Shown here: positions 1-14,500 of the stretch, one piece after another
Layout: the number at the start of each line of letters is the position of its first letter
How positions within the stretch are numbered: the stretch's first letter is position 1
From: Calvatia gigantea
Lineage: Eukaryota > Basidiomycota > Agaricomycetes > Agaricales > Lycoperdaceae
NCBI GenBank assembly: GCA_025093985.1
Contig: JACAAK010000002.1
Span: 2,604,001-2,668,000, forward strand
DNA length: 64,000 nucleotides
Reading direction: 5' to 3'
Program-made: the position numbers and the translations under genes
The notes under the pieces: generated by a model
The model's input: only the letters and a program-made list of their open reading frames with translations
What the model was told of the DNA's origin: nothing
Database searches by the model: none

Positions 1-367
1 TTCTTTGGGCCACTAATTTGCGCATTGCGTATGGTATTGTCTATCGTCTTACGGTGTTTTTCCTATCGCGATGGAATCAGGAAAGGTTTAGTAGTAAGTA
101 CTTTGAGATAACACATACCATCTCCTGTCTCTCCTTCTGGTTCTTCCTTTTGATAGACCTACCCCACCAGACCCATATAAAAGTTACTATGACGGCGAGG
201 AGAGCACCGCCGACGACACCACCAGCTATTGCTGGGACGGGGACTGATGAACGTGCGTTAGTCCCGACGTCAGAGGTGGGTACGGTGAAGATAGTGGTGG
301 TTGTGAGAACATCGGCCTCACTGCGAGGGCCAATAGTGGTGGTGGTTAAAGGTTCGATTAATGGCAT
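1..367 (-). CDS. Single-pass membrane protein, N-terminal part only (3' end outside window)
   Basis: I do not recognise a named family. Reading leftwards from the ATG at 367 there is a short Thr/Ser-rich stretch (about 45 residues), then a Gly/Ala-rich hydrophobic helix of about 22 residues that begins GGVVGGALLAVIV and ends in Trp residues. A basic tail rich in Arg and Lys follows (positive-inside rule). This layout is typical of fungal Skg6/Mid2-like single-pass plasma-membrane proteins. A good donor (GTATGT) lies at about 118, so the reading continues in exons left of the window. The longer open frame to 397 begins at GTG and has an in-frame stop just upstream, so the ATG at 367 or an upstream exon is the likelier start. 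Function unknown. Confidence 0.5.
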
Positions 368-506
368 GAGTAGGGACAGAACCCAGGGAAGCGCCACGGC
401 ACCAAGTCAGGCAACGAGAGTCAAAATGAGGTTGCCTCGTGGACACCTAAAATTATTATCTACTTATCTACGCACATACACATGCGAGTTGACGTTGATC
501 TCTCAT

Positions 507-3439
<2,933 letters not shown>

Positions 3440-3849
3440 GCTGACGGTACTCAGTTGACGAGCCAAAGTTGCACGTTGGTGCACGGCTTGTTGCGGTGCG
3501 CCGGGGCCGGCTCGCCTTGGGGGAAGGCCGTGGGAGATTGCGTGTGCCGATTACGTGATGAGGGGGGGTGTTCCGGTGACTTTGTGCCGGCGACTAAGCC
3601 GGGATGGCGGTGTTTTAATTGAGTGTGAAAGGGGCAAGAATTGCCGGATAAGGGCAGGCCGAGGATGAAAGCCGGCTCTGGACTTTGGCAAGCACGCAGG
3701 ACCAACTCACTCAGCCAGGTCCTCCGCCGAACTCTCTCTCTTCCTGCCACCACCACTACTTGTTCTCTCTCCCTCCCCTCTCTTTTCTCTGCTCTCGTCG
3801 TCGTCCATACTCATTCTACTTATACAACCTTGCTTCTTCCCGTGTGGCC
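3440..3849. promoter_or_regulatory. Divergent intergenic region between Cdc5/Cef1 and the Zn2Cys6 factor
   Basis: 410 bp without a supported gene. The half next to 3850 is strongly CT-rich on the plus strand (about 3735-3845), the usual pyrimidine leader of fungal genes. No clear TATA box was seen. It presumably carries both promoters. Confidence 0.5.
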
Positions 3850-6800
3850 ATGGACATCCAGCCCGAACAGGTCTCCGACTCCAGGCCACCGTTCGTCGTC
3901 CCCATTCCTTCTTTCTCCTCTACACCCCAATCTCACTCATATCTCTCCCAGTGCCAAACCTCAGGTGTCGCGCGGCGCTCGTGCCTGTACCGTATGTCGT
4001 GCCGCAAAGGTCAATCTTTCCATCCCTTTCCGTTCCAATCGCCCCCCTCACCCTCGGCCCTAGATGAAGTGTGTCGGCGCAGAAGACGGTCAGAAACAGT
4101 GTCAGCGCTGCAAGCGCGCTAATGTCGAGTCTGTGCCTTTCTCCCACGTACTTCTTCCGTCCCTCAACTCTGCCGTTTGTCAGATGCATTTTTGAGAAAC
4201 ACCGACGAGGCCGCAAGCCCGGCTCAAAGTCTGTCTATTTCTTATTTCTTTTTCCGTCCTGTTCCCTCACACCTACCCTTTTCCTATCTGTTCCTCAGGC
4301 TTTCTGAGGCCTCAAAAATGCTTCGCCGTCTTGAAAAGGGTCTCAACTCGGCCAAGCTAAAAACCCAGGCCACCGACCATGCAGTGTCTGCCCCGTATTC
4401 ATCGCCAGAAACCCGCAATGTTGCACGCGATCCTATTTACGGAGACGCCTCACAATCCGAGCCTGCCTATGCCCCTTCTTCCCACTTCCCTCCTCCTGAC
4501 CTTCCCCCCCTCAATGTCCCTTCCCAATCCGTCCCCCCACCTTCGGCTACCCAATCCTCTGTCACTGCCTACCCAACTTCTGCAACCAGCTCCCATACTA
4601 TGGACATCGACGACGATGATGATCCAGACAAGGGCGACACTCCTCCATTCCCTGCAAAATTAATCCAACAAACCCAACGCAATTCCTTTTTCCGTATCAT
4701 CCTCAACACAGAAGAAACGCCTGTGTCCACATCTTCGTCCCCCAACCGTGGACCTTCTTACACCCCCCCTCAGCCAAATGTCGCTCCCCCCAAACCCGCC
4801 ATCCCTGATCCCATCTCCACTGGGCTCATCACCGAAGCTGATGCTGGTATGCTCTTCGATGCACTCTATCTGCGTCTCAATCCTTTCATCAATCTTTTTG
4901 ACCCCCAACTCCATACGCATACTTATGTTCGCAGCCGATGCCCTTTCCTGTTCACCACCTTGATTATGGCCGGCGCCAAGTTTTTCAAGTCCGAGGTATT
5001 CAAACAATGTCAAAAAATGGCCAACGACCTGGCTTTCCGTGCATTCCAGGAATCCTGGAAAAGCGTTGAAATCGTCCAAGCCTTCGCCTGCCTAACCTAT
5101 TGGCGGGACCCCGAAGACAACGTGAGCTTATCCCGTTGTTTACGTTATTGCAATTTCTTGACACCCAACTGTAGCGCACATGGACGTACATCGGTTACGT
5201 AAGTAATTTAACCGGATTTCCCCCTACTTCATCGCTTCTAATCGCGCAACGTTAGGCATGCCGCATGGCCGTCGAACTTGGCCTTAATCGTTATGTAGCG
5301 ACACCCACGAATGAGACTACCCTTCAAAAACTTGAACGTCGCAATCGAGAACGGACGTATCTTGTCCTCTTTGTTCATGACCGTAGTCTCAGCACTCAGA
5401 CCGGTCGCCATTGGATGCTTCCCGAAAATGATGATCTTGTCCAAAATTCGGGAACTTGGCATCGCCATGGAGTTGACAACAAAGTTCGTCCCGAAGATGT
5501 CATCATAGCCGCTTTTGTCGAGCTGCGCCGTATTGCCGTAAGCTAAAATATCCTTTCGATCATCCTGCGTTGCTTTTCTGATCCCTACTTTATCTTTAAC
5601 AGGCCGAGACAACCGATGTTTTTAGTGCATCGAAAGGTTCTGGAGCCAACGATATCAACTATGAAGTCGTACTGCGTAACTGCAATGCCAAACTCAACAA
5701 GTGGGGCGAGACCTGGCGTTTTGAGATGAGCCAAGGTCGTACCTTAATCTTTCCTTCCCCCCTCTTTTGTATGATCGCAGTCAACTGACAGACCACTATA
5801 TTTTAGCCAATGGGGAATCTTTCCACATCTCCTTCCTCAAATTCTTCCGGCTGTATGTCAGGGTATTCCTGAACTATTTTGGCATTGCTTCGGGGTCATC
5901 TGTACGTCCAAATTACGCCTGCGCCGCGGATCACCCTGATGGCAGCGCCACTTCTCACGACTTCCTCTCTTTTAGGGTGGAAGGCAGAACCACAGCGTGC
6001 AGGCATATTCTATATGCTATAGTAGCGCCAAGGAATCGCTTCAGATTGTTGCCAACGAATTCACATCCCTGTCCATGCTGGTGTGTTCTTCGTATGTGCT
6101 ATTTTAAGACTTAGCATCTAACGTGATGGCCGTATTCAGCGGTACGGGCAGGAAACCATCACCGTCATGACCGCCTATTCTGCGATCATACTCCTCAAGG
6201 TAATTGATTGCCTTCCATTGGGTTCCACGTTTGCTCAGTTCCTTCACATGACTATGTTTGGCAGCTTCTTCGCAGTCCCACATCGCCGAAAGAAGTCGTT
6301 GATACAGAGGAGGTGTACAGCCTCATTTTGAAGACTGCAGAGGCGTACGACAGTGCTGGCAACCCCGCAAACAATGCAGCCGTGCACGCTCGTTTCTTGC
6401 GCAGCCTGGTCGAGAACGATAAACACCGGTTCGGGCAAAGGGACGGCGGTGTGCAGATAGATCCCCGACTTCAAGGTATGAACGCCGCATCCCCAATTGA
6501 TGGCAAAAACTATTTTCGTCCCATCTGTCCGTTGCTGATGACAGAGCCTTTCTCGCACAGGCCAAAACAACTCACATGGCTCCACTCAGAATTCGCCGAC
6601 ACAGGTGTACTCCCACCAAGCCGCTCAGCCGAGCCGCGAAGCTTATTTTTCCCCTTCTCACGTCCCGTCACAGGCCCTCCACACAACGGCCCAGCAGCCG
6701 CAAAATGATTATTACCCTCAGGACATGTCGCTCCGTAACGGCGTCGTCGGTACAAATAACGTCAATAACGCCGCTGCTGCCGCTGGGAGCACGAGTGCCG

Positions 6801-7006
6801 CTTCTGTACAATATTACAACCAGGCCAGCTTCTACTACCTGAATGGGAGTAGCATGCATGCGACGGAGCAGGATCAAAGCTATTTTAAAAACATGTTCAT
6901 TGAACTCGGCTTTGGCGAACCCAATCCTCCGGTAGCACAACACCCGCATCAAGGACCGGTGACATACCCACCTCATATGCAACAACATGCAAATTACGGC
7001 CATTAA
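3850..7006 (+). CDS. Zn2Cys6 transcription factor with fungal-specific TF domain
   Basis: Nuclear DNA-binding regulator. The zinc cluster is assembled across four small exons: RACTVCRAAK, then MKCVGAEDGQKQCQRCKRAN, then ECIFEKHRRGRKPGSK. This gives the six cysteines in C-x2-C-x6-C...C-x2-C-x6-C order, with a basic RRGRKPG linker. Next comes a Pro/Ser-rich region with an acidic run (DIDDDDDPDKGD). The fungal-specific TF (middle homology) domain starts near LITEADAGMLFDALYLRLNP and continues past AVELGLNRYV. The C-terminus is Gln/Asn/Ala-rich and ends HANYGH. The ATG at 3850 (context GCCATGG) opens the first exon, and an intron of about 54 nt precedes the cluster. Targets cannot be inferred from the neighbours. 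An unusual feature is that the zinc cluster alone is interrupted by at least three introns. Confidence 0.88.
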
Positions 7007-7369
7007 TAACTGCTCTGCGATAACTTCCTCGTTGCATTGTGCCTCGCGTTATATTACGTTCTTTGTGTGACTTTCGACTTTTGACAGCCATACCTATCAT
7101 GATTTAGATGATATTGTGTAATTAATCACTGCCCTTGTTGATGTTCAAACGTTCACCCCTTGTTATTTGTATAACATCCTCATCATCTCATATTCAATTA
7201 CTCAGCACTGTCTTGCCATTGGCTAGTAATAAACATGTACTCATGAGCCTGCAACATGGAATGAAAGTTATAAAAAGCCGTGGAAACCGCAACGAGCGGC
7301 TGATCGGCTTTTAACAGAATGATAGGCTGAAAACAAATTATAGATAGATCTCCTAAAGCCGGCGGTGCG
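7007..7369. other. Convergent 3' intergenic region
   Basis: 363 bp between the stop codons of the transcription factor and Nup37. It is AT-rich and holds probable 3' UTRs and poly(A) signals. The minus-strand open frame 7198-7413 runs past the Nup37 stop in another frame and shows no family resemblance. Confidence 0.5.
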
Positions 7370-8785
7370 TCACGAGTCAACGCCGATGGTGAATATGTGG
7401 ACGTTGCGCCCAACAGCGGCGGCGATGCGGGGTATCCCTTTCATGGCGAGGAAATCGAAGTCTGCTGCTACTGAATGGGGCCGTGGGTTTATGGTGAATA
7501 TAGTTGGCTGGGCATGCACGTAGTTGATGTTGTGGACATGAATTAGAGCGCCCTTAGCCGGAGAACGCGTGGAAATGGCAAAGTATTCTGGGTACGTTGG
7601 TGACCAGCTGATGCCAAAGCATGGGGAGAGAAGAGACCGAAAGAATCATAAGTCAGGGTGCATGGCTGATTGACCGTAAATAAGCTTGAGCTCACCGAAA
7701 ACGGTGGCCTCCTTCAGGGAAAGTATTGCCGGTAACAAATGGTTTGCCGCCCCGGAGATTTGAAAGGTCCCAAATTGAGAATTTGGTGCCGTAGACAGCG
7801 CCTATCCTGGAAAAGGGTTAAGAGTTGTGAGGGCCAACCGAACACCGGCGACTTACATGTCGGTGGTATCGCTTCGCCAAGCGACGGAGCCAGACCAATG
7901 AACAGGGTGACCGAGTGCAGAGACAGCCAGGGCATGGGGATCAACAAGTTCAACGAGGCTAGAATGCCGAAGGTGAGATCGATCGTCTTCCTCGGGATCA
8001 GACCGCCAATCGGTAACGAAAACTGAGCCGCGACAATCTGCCACGAGGAATTCTTTGCTGGTGGAAGGGTGAGCAGTGACAGAAGCGAGGGGGTAAGAGA
8101 AAGGGATAACATATGCGGTTGGCTGTGGACGTGAAGGAGAGGTGGATCGTCCGTCACTGGTCTGACGGTTGTGTGAAGGGATGTCAATAGTAGGATGGAG
8201 GTCCCAGACCATGAGCATCTTATCGTCTGTGAGCACCGGTCTTGTTAGAGGTGTATGGGTGACATGGAAAAAGCAGAGATACCTGATACAGTCGCTATAT
8301 AACGTGTGCTGTCTTCCCCCCATCCCCCACAAAAGGTCATGTCGTTGACTTTGCCGTGGTGTCCGCTGAGACCACCACCAAACGGAAATAGTGTCTCTTC
8401 GCCGTCAGCGCTTTTGTTGAGGAGGTGAAGACCAAAGTCGTCTCCCGCTGCCGCGAGTCTGAAGCTGTGAATAAAGATGGCGAGTGTACAGCGCAAAGAC
8501 ACGCACTCGATGGACCAGTTATCACTAGAGGACGGAGAGACTGTGTTTGAGGACCAGGCAATGGCGGTTATGCGGGAACCGATATGGAATGAGGCGATTG
8601 AACGACATCCTGTGTCCGCCTAAGTACAGGGGTCAGCCGTGACAACCAGCTAACAAAAACACACAGACAACAAGGATAGCGTCAACAGAGTGGTCACCGC
8701 CAACGGCAACGAGGTCAGTGGCATCGTCGCAAGCGGAAGCCCGGACGATATGGACTTGGGTTGGATGTGTGTGTTTGAGGTCCAT
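7370..8785 (-). CDS. nup37: Nucleoporin Nup37 (WD40 repeat)
   Basis: WD40 beta-propeller subunit of the Nup107-160 (Y) complex scaffold of the nuclear pore. The start MDLKHTHPTQVHIVRASA at 8785 is followed by AVGGDHSVDAILV. WD-like segments include SGHHGKVNDMTF, TRYIATVSDDKMLMVWDLHP and VADCRGSVFVTDWRSD. The segment around GHPVHWSGSVAWRSD followed by GAVYGTKFSIWDLS matches the order and spacing of vertebrate Nup37, and the C-terminus ends GRNVHIFTIGVDS. I assign it by this overall pattern; other small WD40 proteins such as Seh1 fit less well. There are several 50-60 nt introns. Its start codon is only 71 bp from that of the divergent small membrane-protein gene. Confidence 0.72.
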
Positions 8786-8856
8786 GGTCAGGGTCGAATG
8801 CTGAAGCGCCGAAACATCGAAAGTTGAACGCGTTGAAAGTTAACGAAGGCCTTCTT

Positions 8857-9024
8857 ATGCCACCACGACAAGGTCCGAATCCTTGGCTGCTACTCGGTAT
8901 CTCTGTCGCCTCCTTCGCTGCCTTTTACGTCGTCGTCAAGCACCGCGAGCAGACCTATCCAGCGTCACATCAACCCCGGCAGGTAGACCATCCCCTTGTA
9001 CCCCCCCGGCACAACGAGGACTAG
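8857..9024 (+). CDS. Small (55 aa) single-pass membrane protein
   Basis: Intronless 55-codon ORF. It starts MPPRQGPNPW, has one hydrophobic helix (LLLGISVASFAAFYVVV) and then a basic/polar tail (KHREQTYPASHQPRQ) that ends in RHNED. The open frame extends 11 codons further up, but only through a TTG, so the ATG at 8857 is chosen. It looks like a tail-type or mitochondrial small membrane protein; no family is recognised. Its position between Nup37 and UMP-CMP kinase and its clean helix argue that it is a real gene. Confidence 0.6.
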   Translation: MPPRQGPNPWLLLGISVASFAAFYVVVKHREQTYPASHQPRQVDHPLVPPRHNED

Positions 9025-9084
9025 TCAGTCACATCGATAAGGTTCTGTTTGATTGATTTCCATCCTCCCTCCCTACACCCTCCA

Positions 9085-9941
9085 ATGAGTTCAAAGATCT
9101 CTCCTGCCTTTGATAACTCCAAGGTCACCGTCATCTTTGTCCTTGGGGGCCCTGGTGCAGGCACGTATACTCCACCATCTTTTCCTCTTCCAAACACTGA
9201 TCACGCGTTTCAGGCAAAGGCACACAATGTAGTAAACTAGTCAAGGAATTCAACTTCTGCCATCTCTCTGGTACGCGTCTTTCCACCTCCTATGACTCTG
9301 CTTTTTATCTGCCGACCCAAGCCGGTGATCTGCTACGCGCCGAACAAAACCGTGAAGGCTCCGAGTATGGCGAACTTATCAGGACCATCATCCGCGAAGG
9401 CAAAATCGTACCCTCTCATGTCACCCTCAAACTTCTTGAGAATGCCATAGGCGAAGTACGGAAGGAAAAACGCTCTAGCGAAGAGAAGGGCTGGAAGAAT
9501 GGCCAAGGCCGCTTCCTCATTGACGGCTTCCCTCGCAACATGGACCAAGCCAAACTCTTTGATGATGACGTCCGGATAATCTTTTTATCGATGGGATCCC
9601 TTACTTACATCCCACAGATCTGCCCGTCGACCTTGGTCATATTTTACGATACAACAGAAGACGTCCTTACGAACCGCCTACTCGAACGAGCCAAGACAAG
9701 CGGACGCGAGGATGACAACATAGAAAGTATCCGGAAGCGATTCAGGACATACAAGGAAGTGACCATGCCAGTCATCGAACATTACCGAGCCCAAAATAAA
9801 GTAGCAGAAGTGAGTTTTCTTCCTGGGCTTGACAAAATATTGTCTAAAGGCACGTATAAGATTGACAGCTCTGGTTCAATTGACGAGGTCTATGAGGCCA
9901 CGACCAAGGCCATCAATAGAGTCCTTCCTCCCTCGGCATAA
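9085..9941 (+). CDS. URA6: UMP-CMP kinase (Ura6-type nucleoside monophosphate kinase)
   Basis: Transfers phosphate from ATP to UMP/CMP in pyrimidine nucleotide synthesis (cytosol/nucleus). After splicing the P-loop reads FVLGGPGAGKGTQCSKLV. The NMP-binding region AGDLLRAEQNREGSEYGELI and FLIDGFPRNMDQA follow. The LID segment contains RLLERAKTSGREDDN with the catalytic arginines, and the C-terminal half runs IRKRFRTYKEVTMPVIEHY. Introns lie at 9161-9213, after CHLS, after LFDDD and after KVAE. The first intron splits the Walker A motif and appears to use a GC donor (GCACGT) with a CAG acceptor, since only that junction restores GAGKGT in frame. The length is normal for the family. Confidence 0.95.
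9161..9213 (+). other. Probable GC-AG intron inside the UMP-CMP kinase P-loop
   Basis: A 53-nt intron beginning GCACGT after exon sequence GGTGCAG and ending TTTCAG before GCAAAGGC. Removing it joins GCAG to GCAAAGGCACA, which encodes AGKGT of the Walker A motif. No GT donor nearby gives the conserved motif. Confidence 0.7.
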
Positions 9942-10148
9942 TTGGATACATATCCGAATATTGATACAGGACCATGGAATAATGTACTTTTGATCAACCG
10001 TATACCGCAATCCCCATACCATTTTCTGGTAAAGTTGTCCGTGAGACCGCTCTTCCCCCGCCTTCAATCAGGAGGATGTCCCCGTCAGAACATATTATAT
10101 GAGCCCTCTCGTCGTCATCATCCTGCGCAGGGCCGGTTCAACGAGTTC

Positions 10149-11296
10149 TCAAGATGAACTGATAGCGGACAAACATACGGGCATCCATTCCCATCTCCCA
10201 CATCTAATATATTCCACTACAGGGGATCCATCTCCTTCAGCTACGACTCCTCCCTCGTCGTCATATCTGAGGCTAACATGGGCCCCGTCTGCGTATGCAT
10301 CCTCCATTACTTTCCAAATCTTATCAACATGCTGATCCCTTGCTTGCTCATTATCTGCATCAACTGAGGGATCCCGCAAGGGCCGCACGACGACTATGTC
10401 GCACGTTGCGCCTCTGGACGGCAAGATTTGGGCCAATGGCGTGATCCTGAATTCCGGCTCCAGCCGATCAACATTGACTGTGGAGATGAAATACATGAAT
10501 GGCCCCTTGAGCCTCACGATGGGATCCTCCATCGTAGATTCGTTGTGGTCCACAAAAGCGCGGGATGTCGGGTCATAGATTTGCACGACGTGAGATGAGG
10601 AGCTTGGCAAGAGCTCAAGGGATGCCTTATACCATCGCCTGCTGTTTCGTTGAGCTGCAACTTTGAATCTGTATGAAAATGACTTAGGTCCGAGTAGCCG
10701 CCTGACACCAGACGGGACAGTTACCTGTCAATGCCGGGCATTTCCTTTCTCAAAGCTTCGGAGTCATGGAGAATGGAGGCATGAAGGGAAGTCGATGTGA
10801 CGACAGCAGACACAACTGTCTTCCCAGGTATACGAGTACCAGGGGCAGGGGAGAGCGTTGTGACGCAAAGCGTAAGCGGGACCGAATCTTTCCCATTGAG
10901 ATACGAGCGGAGGGACCGTAATTTATATTCTACAGTCGAAATATCTTCCGACGCAGCGGGAGGAAAGAGAGACGAGTATAGCGCGTTGGCCGTCCCCATT
11001 GGCACTAAGACAAAAGAGATGCGGGGCAGAACAGACAGAGCCTGGGGTCGGGGGACGAGGTGGTTGACAATTTCGTGCAAAGTACCATCTCCGGATGCAA
11101 GAACAACTGTTGCCTCCAACGGGTGCTGTTTGAGGTGCTCTGCAACGAGGATTCCAGCATGTCCGACATATTCAGTCGCTATGATATGATCCACACTTTT
11201 ATGGTGTTGTCTCAGCGCAGGAAGGACGTGCCCTTCTAAAAAGGAGCCCGCTGAACGAGAGCCGCAGACGGGGTTGTAGATAACGAGGAGGGCCAT
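10149..11296 (-). CDS. Lipid kinase of the diacylglycerol/sphingoid-base kinase family
   Basis: DAGK-catalytic-fold protein that phosphorylates a lipid such as a sphingoid base or diacylglycerol. It starts MALLVIYNPVCGSRSAGSF, with the family's early NP-x-G nucleotide contact. The signature loop is VVLASGDGTLHEIVNHL, a GGDGT variant with Ser in place of the first Gly. The next conserved block is FVLVPMGTANALYSS. The second exon carries the C-terminal beta-sandwich half, including FMYFISTVNVDRLEPEF and CDIVVVRPLRDPSVD, and ends SAISSS. One intron lies near 10610-10725. It lacks the long N-terminal extension of Lcb4/Lcb5, so it resembles a minimal catalytic unit (about 340 residues). Substrate unknown. 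Confidence 0.75.
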
Positions 11297-11511
11297 CGAC
11301 GTAATCTAATCCTGGGATCAAAAGCTACAGTGTGCCCTGCCACAAACCAATAACACATGCACTCTCACTAATTGTCATTCCCAGCCAATTGATTTCGCTG
11401 ATTCATGTTGCTCCTTAAAGGAGCCTATAGCACCCGAAATATGAACGTATATGAGCGTCCGAACCAGTGCCCCCACACACCTAAAACACTTCTCGTTCCA
11501 AATTTGCCGTC

Positions 11512-14500
11512 ATGCAGAGAGCAGACCCCGATGCACACTGGAAACTTGGTGTAGATGTGGGCGGAACCTTCACTGACGCTGTGTTGTATAATGAAGTCAC
11601 CGGCGAGACTTACAAGGCCAAGGTACAATCACTTACTTCAGTTTTTTGACCGTGGTATGTTGAGTTGTGTCCCCAAAGGTACCCAGCACTCCCCACGATC
11701 AGAGCGAAGGTGTTACGAACGCCATCCGTTCTTTACGGTAGGGTATGACTCTTGGTTATTGTTCCCCGTCATTTGTAACCACAGAGATTGTCAGCGCACA
11801 GGTGGGGCAGGGAGAGGACATCAAGATCAGTGTTCTCAATCATGGTAGGTGAAAGTTATTTTTGCCAATACCGATATCAGTTTCGTATAACCAATCCCTA
11901 GGCACGACTGTTGCAACAAATGCCGTTTTGGAAGGCAAAGGAGCGACTGTTGCTCTTTTGGTCACTGAAGGCTATAAAGATATACTCCAGGTCAGACGGT
12001 CTCATGTACCCGGAGGGCTTGCGGGATGGTAAGCAAGTTGTTCCCGGGCGGAAGACCCTCAATCAGATTGTTCCCTAGGATAACTTGGCCTAAACCAGAG
12101 CCCCTTGCTCCCCTCGAACTGGTAAATTACAACATAATGGGGAATTAATGACTGAAGCTCTCCTGCAGACAGTCGAAGTTCCTGGCCGTATATCCTCCAC
12201 GGGTGAAATAGTCCGCGCGTTTGACGCAGAAGTCCTTCGTACCCGACTTGCGAAACTGAAACTTACAAGCCCCCAACCAGAGTCTATCACAATTTCCCTC
12301 ATAAACTCATTTGCAAATCCTGTACATGAACGCCAGGTCGCGGATATCGTCCGCTCAGAATTCCCTGGCTTGCCACTTTCCCTGAGCAGTGATATTTTGC
12401 CAGAAATTATGGAGTACGAACGCACCATTACGACGGTCGCAAACGCATACGTCAAACCTGTAGTTCACCGTTATTTAGCCAACCTTGAGGCCCGATTGCA
12501 GGGCACCGAAGTCAAGGTTCTCCGAAGTGATGGTGGGCTTTCTAGCGCGGATGTCGCAAAAGAGCACTGCGCCACACTTTTGTATTCTGTGCGTGTCAAC
12601 GTTTAAATCTGATCACAAGAAACCAACGTTTACATAGGGTCCTGCGGGAGGCGTCACCGGTGTAGTTAATCAAGTGGCTAGGATTACACAATATAAAGTA
12701 CCAAATTCAAATCCTGCCTTTCACGCCGCATCCTTGCTGACCGGTTTATATCAACAGAACCTTTTAACGTTTGATATGGGGGGCACAAGCACAGACGTAT
12801 GTCTCATTGAAAACGGTAAACCCGGTTTGCGTCGTGAAAGCACTGTTGGGGGTCTCACGAGTGAGTTCATTGTCCCATTGCCCGAAAACATCATTAAACA
12901 GAGTTATCGATTAGTCCGCGCACCTTCCGTCGATGTGCGCACCGTCGGGGCTGGAGGAGGGTCTGTTGCATCAGTCGCTGAGATTACGGGGGCACTTCGC
13001 GTTGGACCTGAAAGCGCCGGTGCAGTCCCAGGACCTGCGTGTTACAACAAAGGTGGTAACAAGCCAACCGTTACTGACGCCTTTGCTGTTCTTGGGTATT
13101 TGCCCCCCGCGTTACTGGGAGGTTCATTTTACATCGATGTGAATGCCTCTTTCAAAGCCATTGAAGAGACCATCGTAAAACCCATGAAACTTGCGAGTAC
13201 AATTGAAGCTGCTGAAGGCATCGTCAGGATTGCCCTGGAAAAGATATATGGGAGCTTGCGAAGTGTCAGTGTCGAAAAAGGTAAGGATCCTAGAGATTAT
13301 CATCTTGTCAGTTTTGGTGGTGCTGGCGGTTTGGTGGCCTGCGAGTTAGCGAAGATCTGCGGTGTAAAGTATCCCCTTATCATCCCACCATCTCCTGGAG
13401 GTAACTGCTTTCTTCCTCCGGATAGAATCAAAAGGTTGATGTGTTCTGTCAGTCCTCTGCGCTTTCGGCGAGGCTTGCACCGGCGTTAGACACGAGGCTT
13501 CGATCACACTGATTCGCAGACTGGGGGATATCAACGTTCCTGATTTTCAAGCAGTATGCAAAGGCCTTAAAGCCCAAGTTTCCGATATTCTATTGAAGCA
13601 AGGCGTGAAGAACTTTACAGCCATTTTTGAAGCTGACCTTCGCTACCGCGGTCAAGCCACAAACCTTCCTGTCCTGTTTTCCTTGGACGAGGTGCTTGAC
13701 AATGGGTTCCAGATTCTCAGAAAACGGTGCGTACCGTCATTATCGGGTTTCAAGAACGACATGTAACAGTGCCCAGCTTCGAGGAACACCATATTTCATT
13801 GTTCACTTTTGGTCTTGAACTGGAAGTAGAGATAGTGAACTTGCGAGCAATAGCTCAGGAAAAAATGGGAGATATTAAGACTCTATTGGTTGGGAGGGGG
13901 GTCGGGGTACCTGGAAAAGATGCTTTGCAGTCGACTACCTCATTGGTAGTACATGCCTTCATATGATCTCTTAGATACGCTGACCTTTGTCCTGTAGCAT
14001 TACGGGGGTAAGAAGTACGATCAGGTGCCCATATTTGACAGAGCCCGCCTCTGTCTAGGAGATGCACTCTCCGGTCCATGCATTGTTGTCGAGGTAGGTG
14101 TGTCTTGTTCTGCCACGCAGTCCACCTTCAATTGACTCCATTTTACCCAGCACGACAGCACGTCATTCATTATACCAAATCACCGTGCAGTGATCGATGG
14201 TTTTGGAAATATTTTGATTTGGCCAGGGTCGAGGGAGCATGAAAGGATTGCAGATAACATCGTTCCAGGGCCTCTCGCCTTCGATCCGATCATTGTCCAG
14301 CTCGTTGAAGGTACTTGTCTATGATATTGTTGTGATGGTCTACTTATTTTCCGCATAGCTGGCTTGCAGAACGTACGGGCGGAGATGGATACTTTAATCC
14401 AACGAGTTGCTATGTCACCAGCGATGCGAGAACAGGTTCGCCGAGAGGTAATTTGTAACCGACGGACAAGCAATAATGAACATTCCAGCTCGATTATTTC

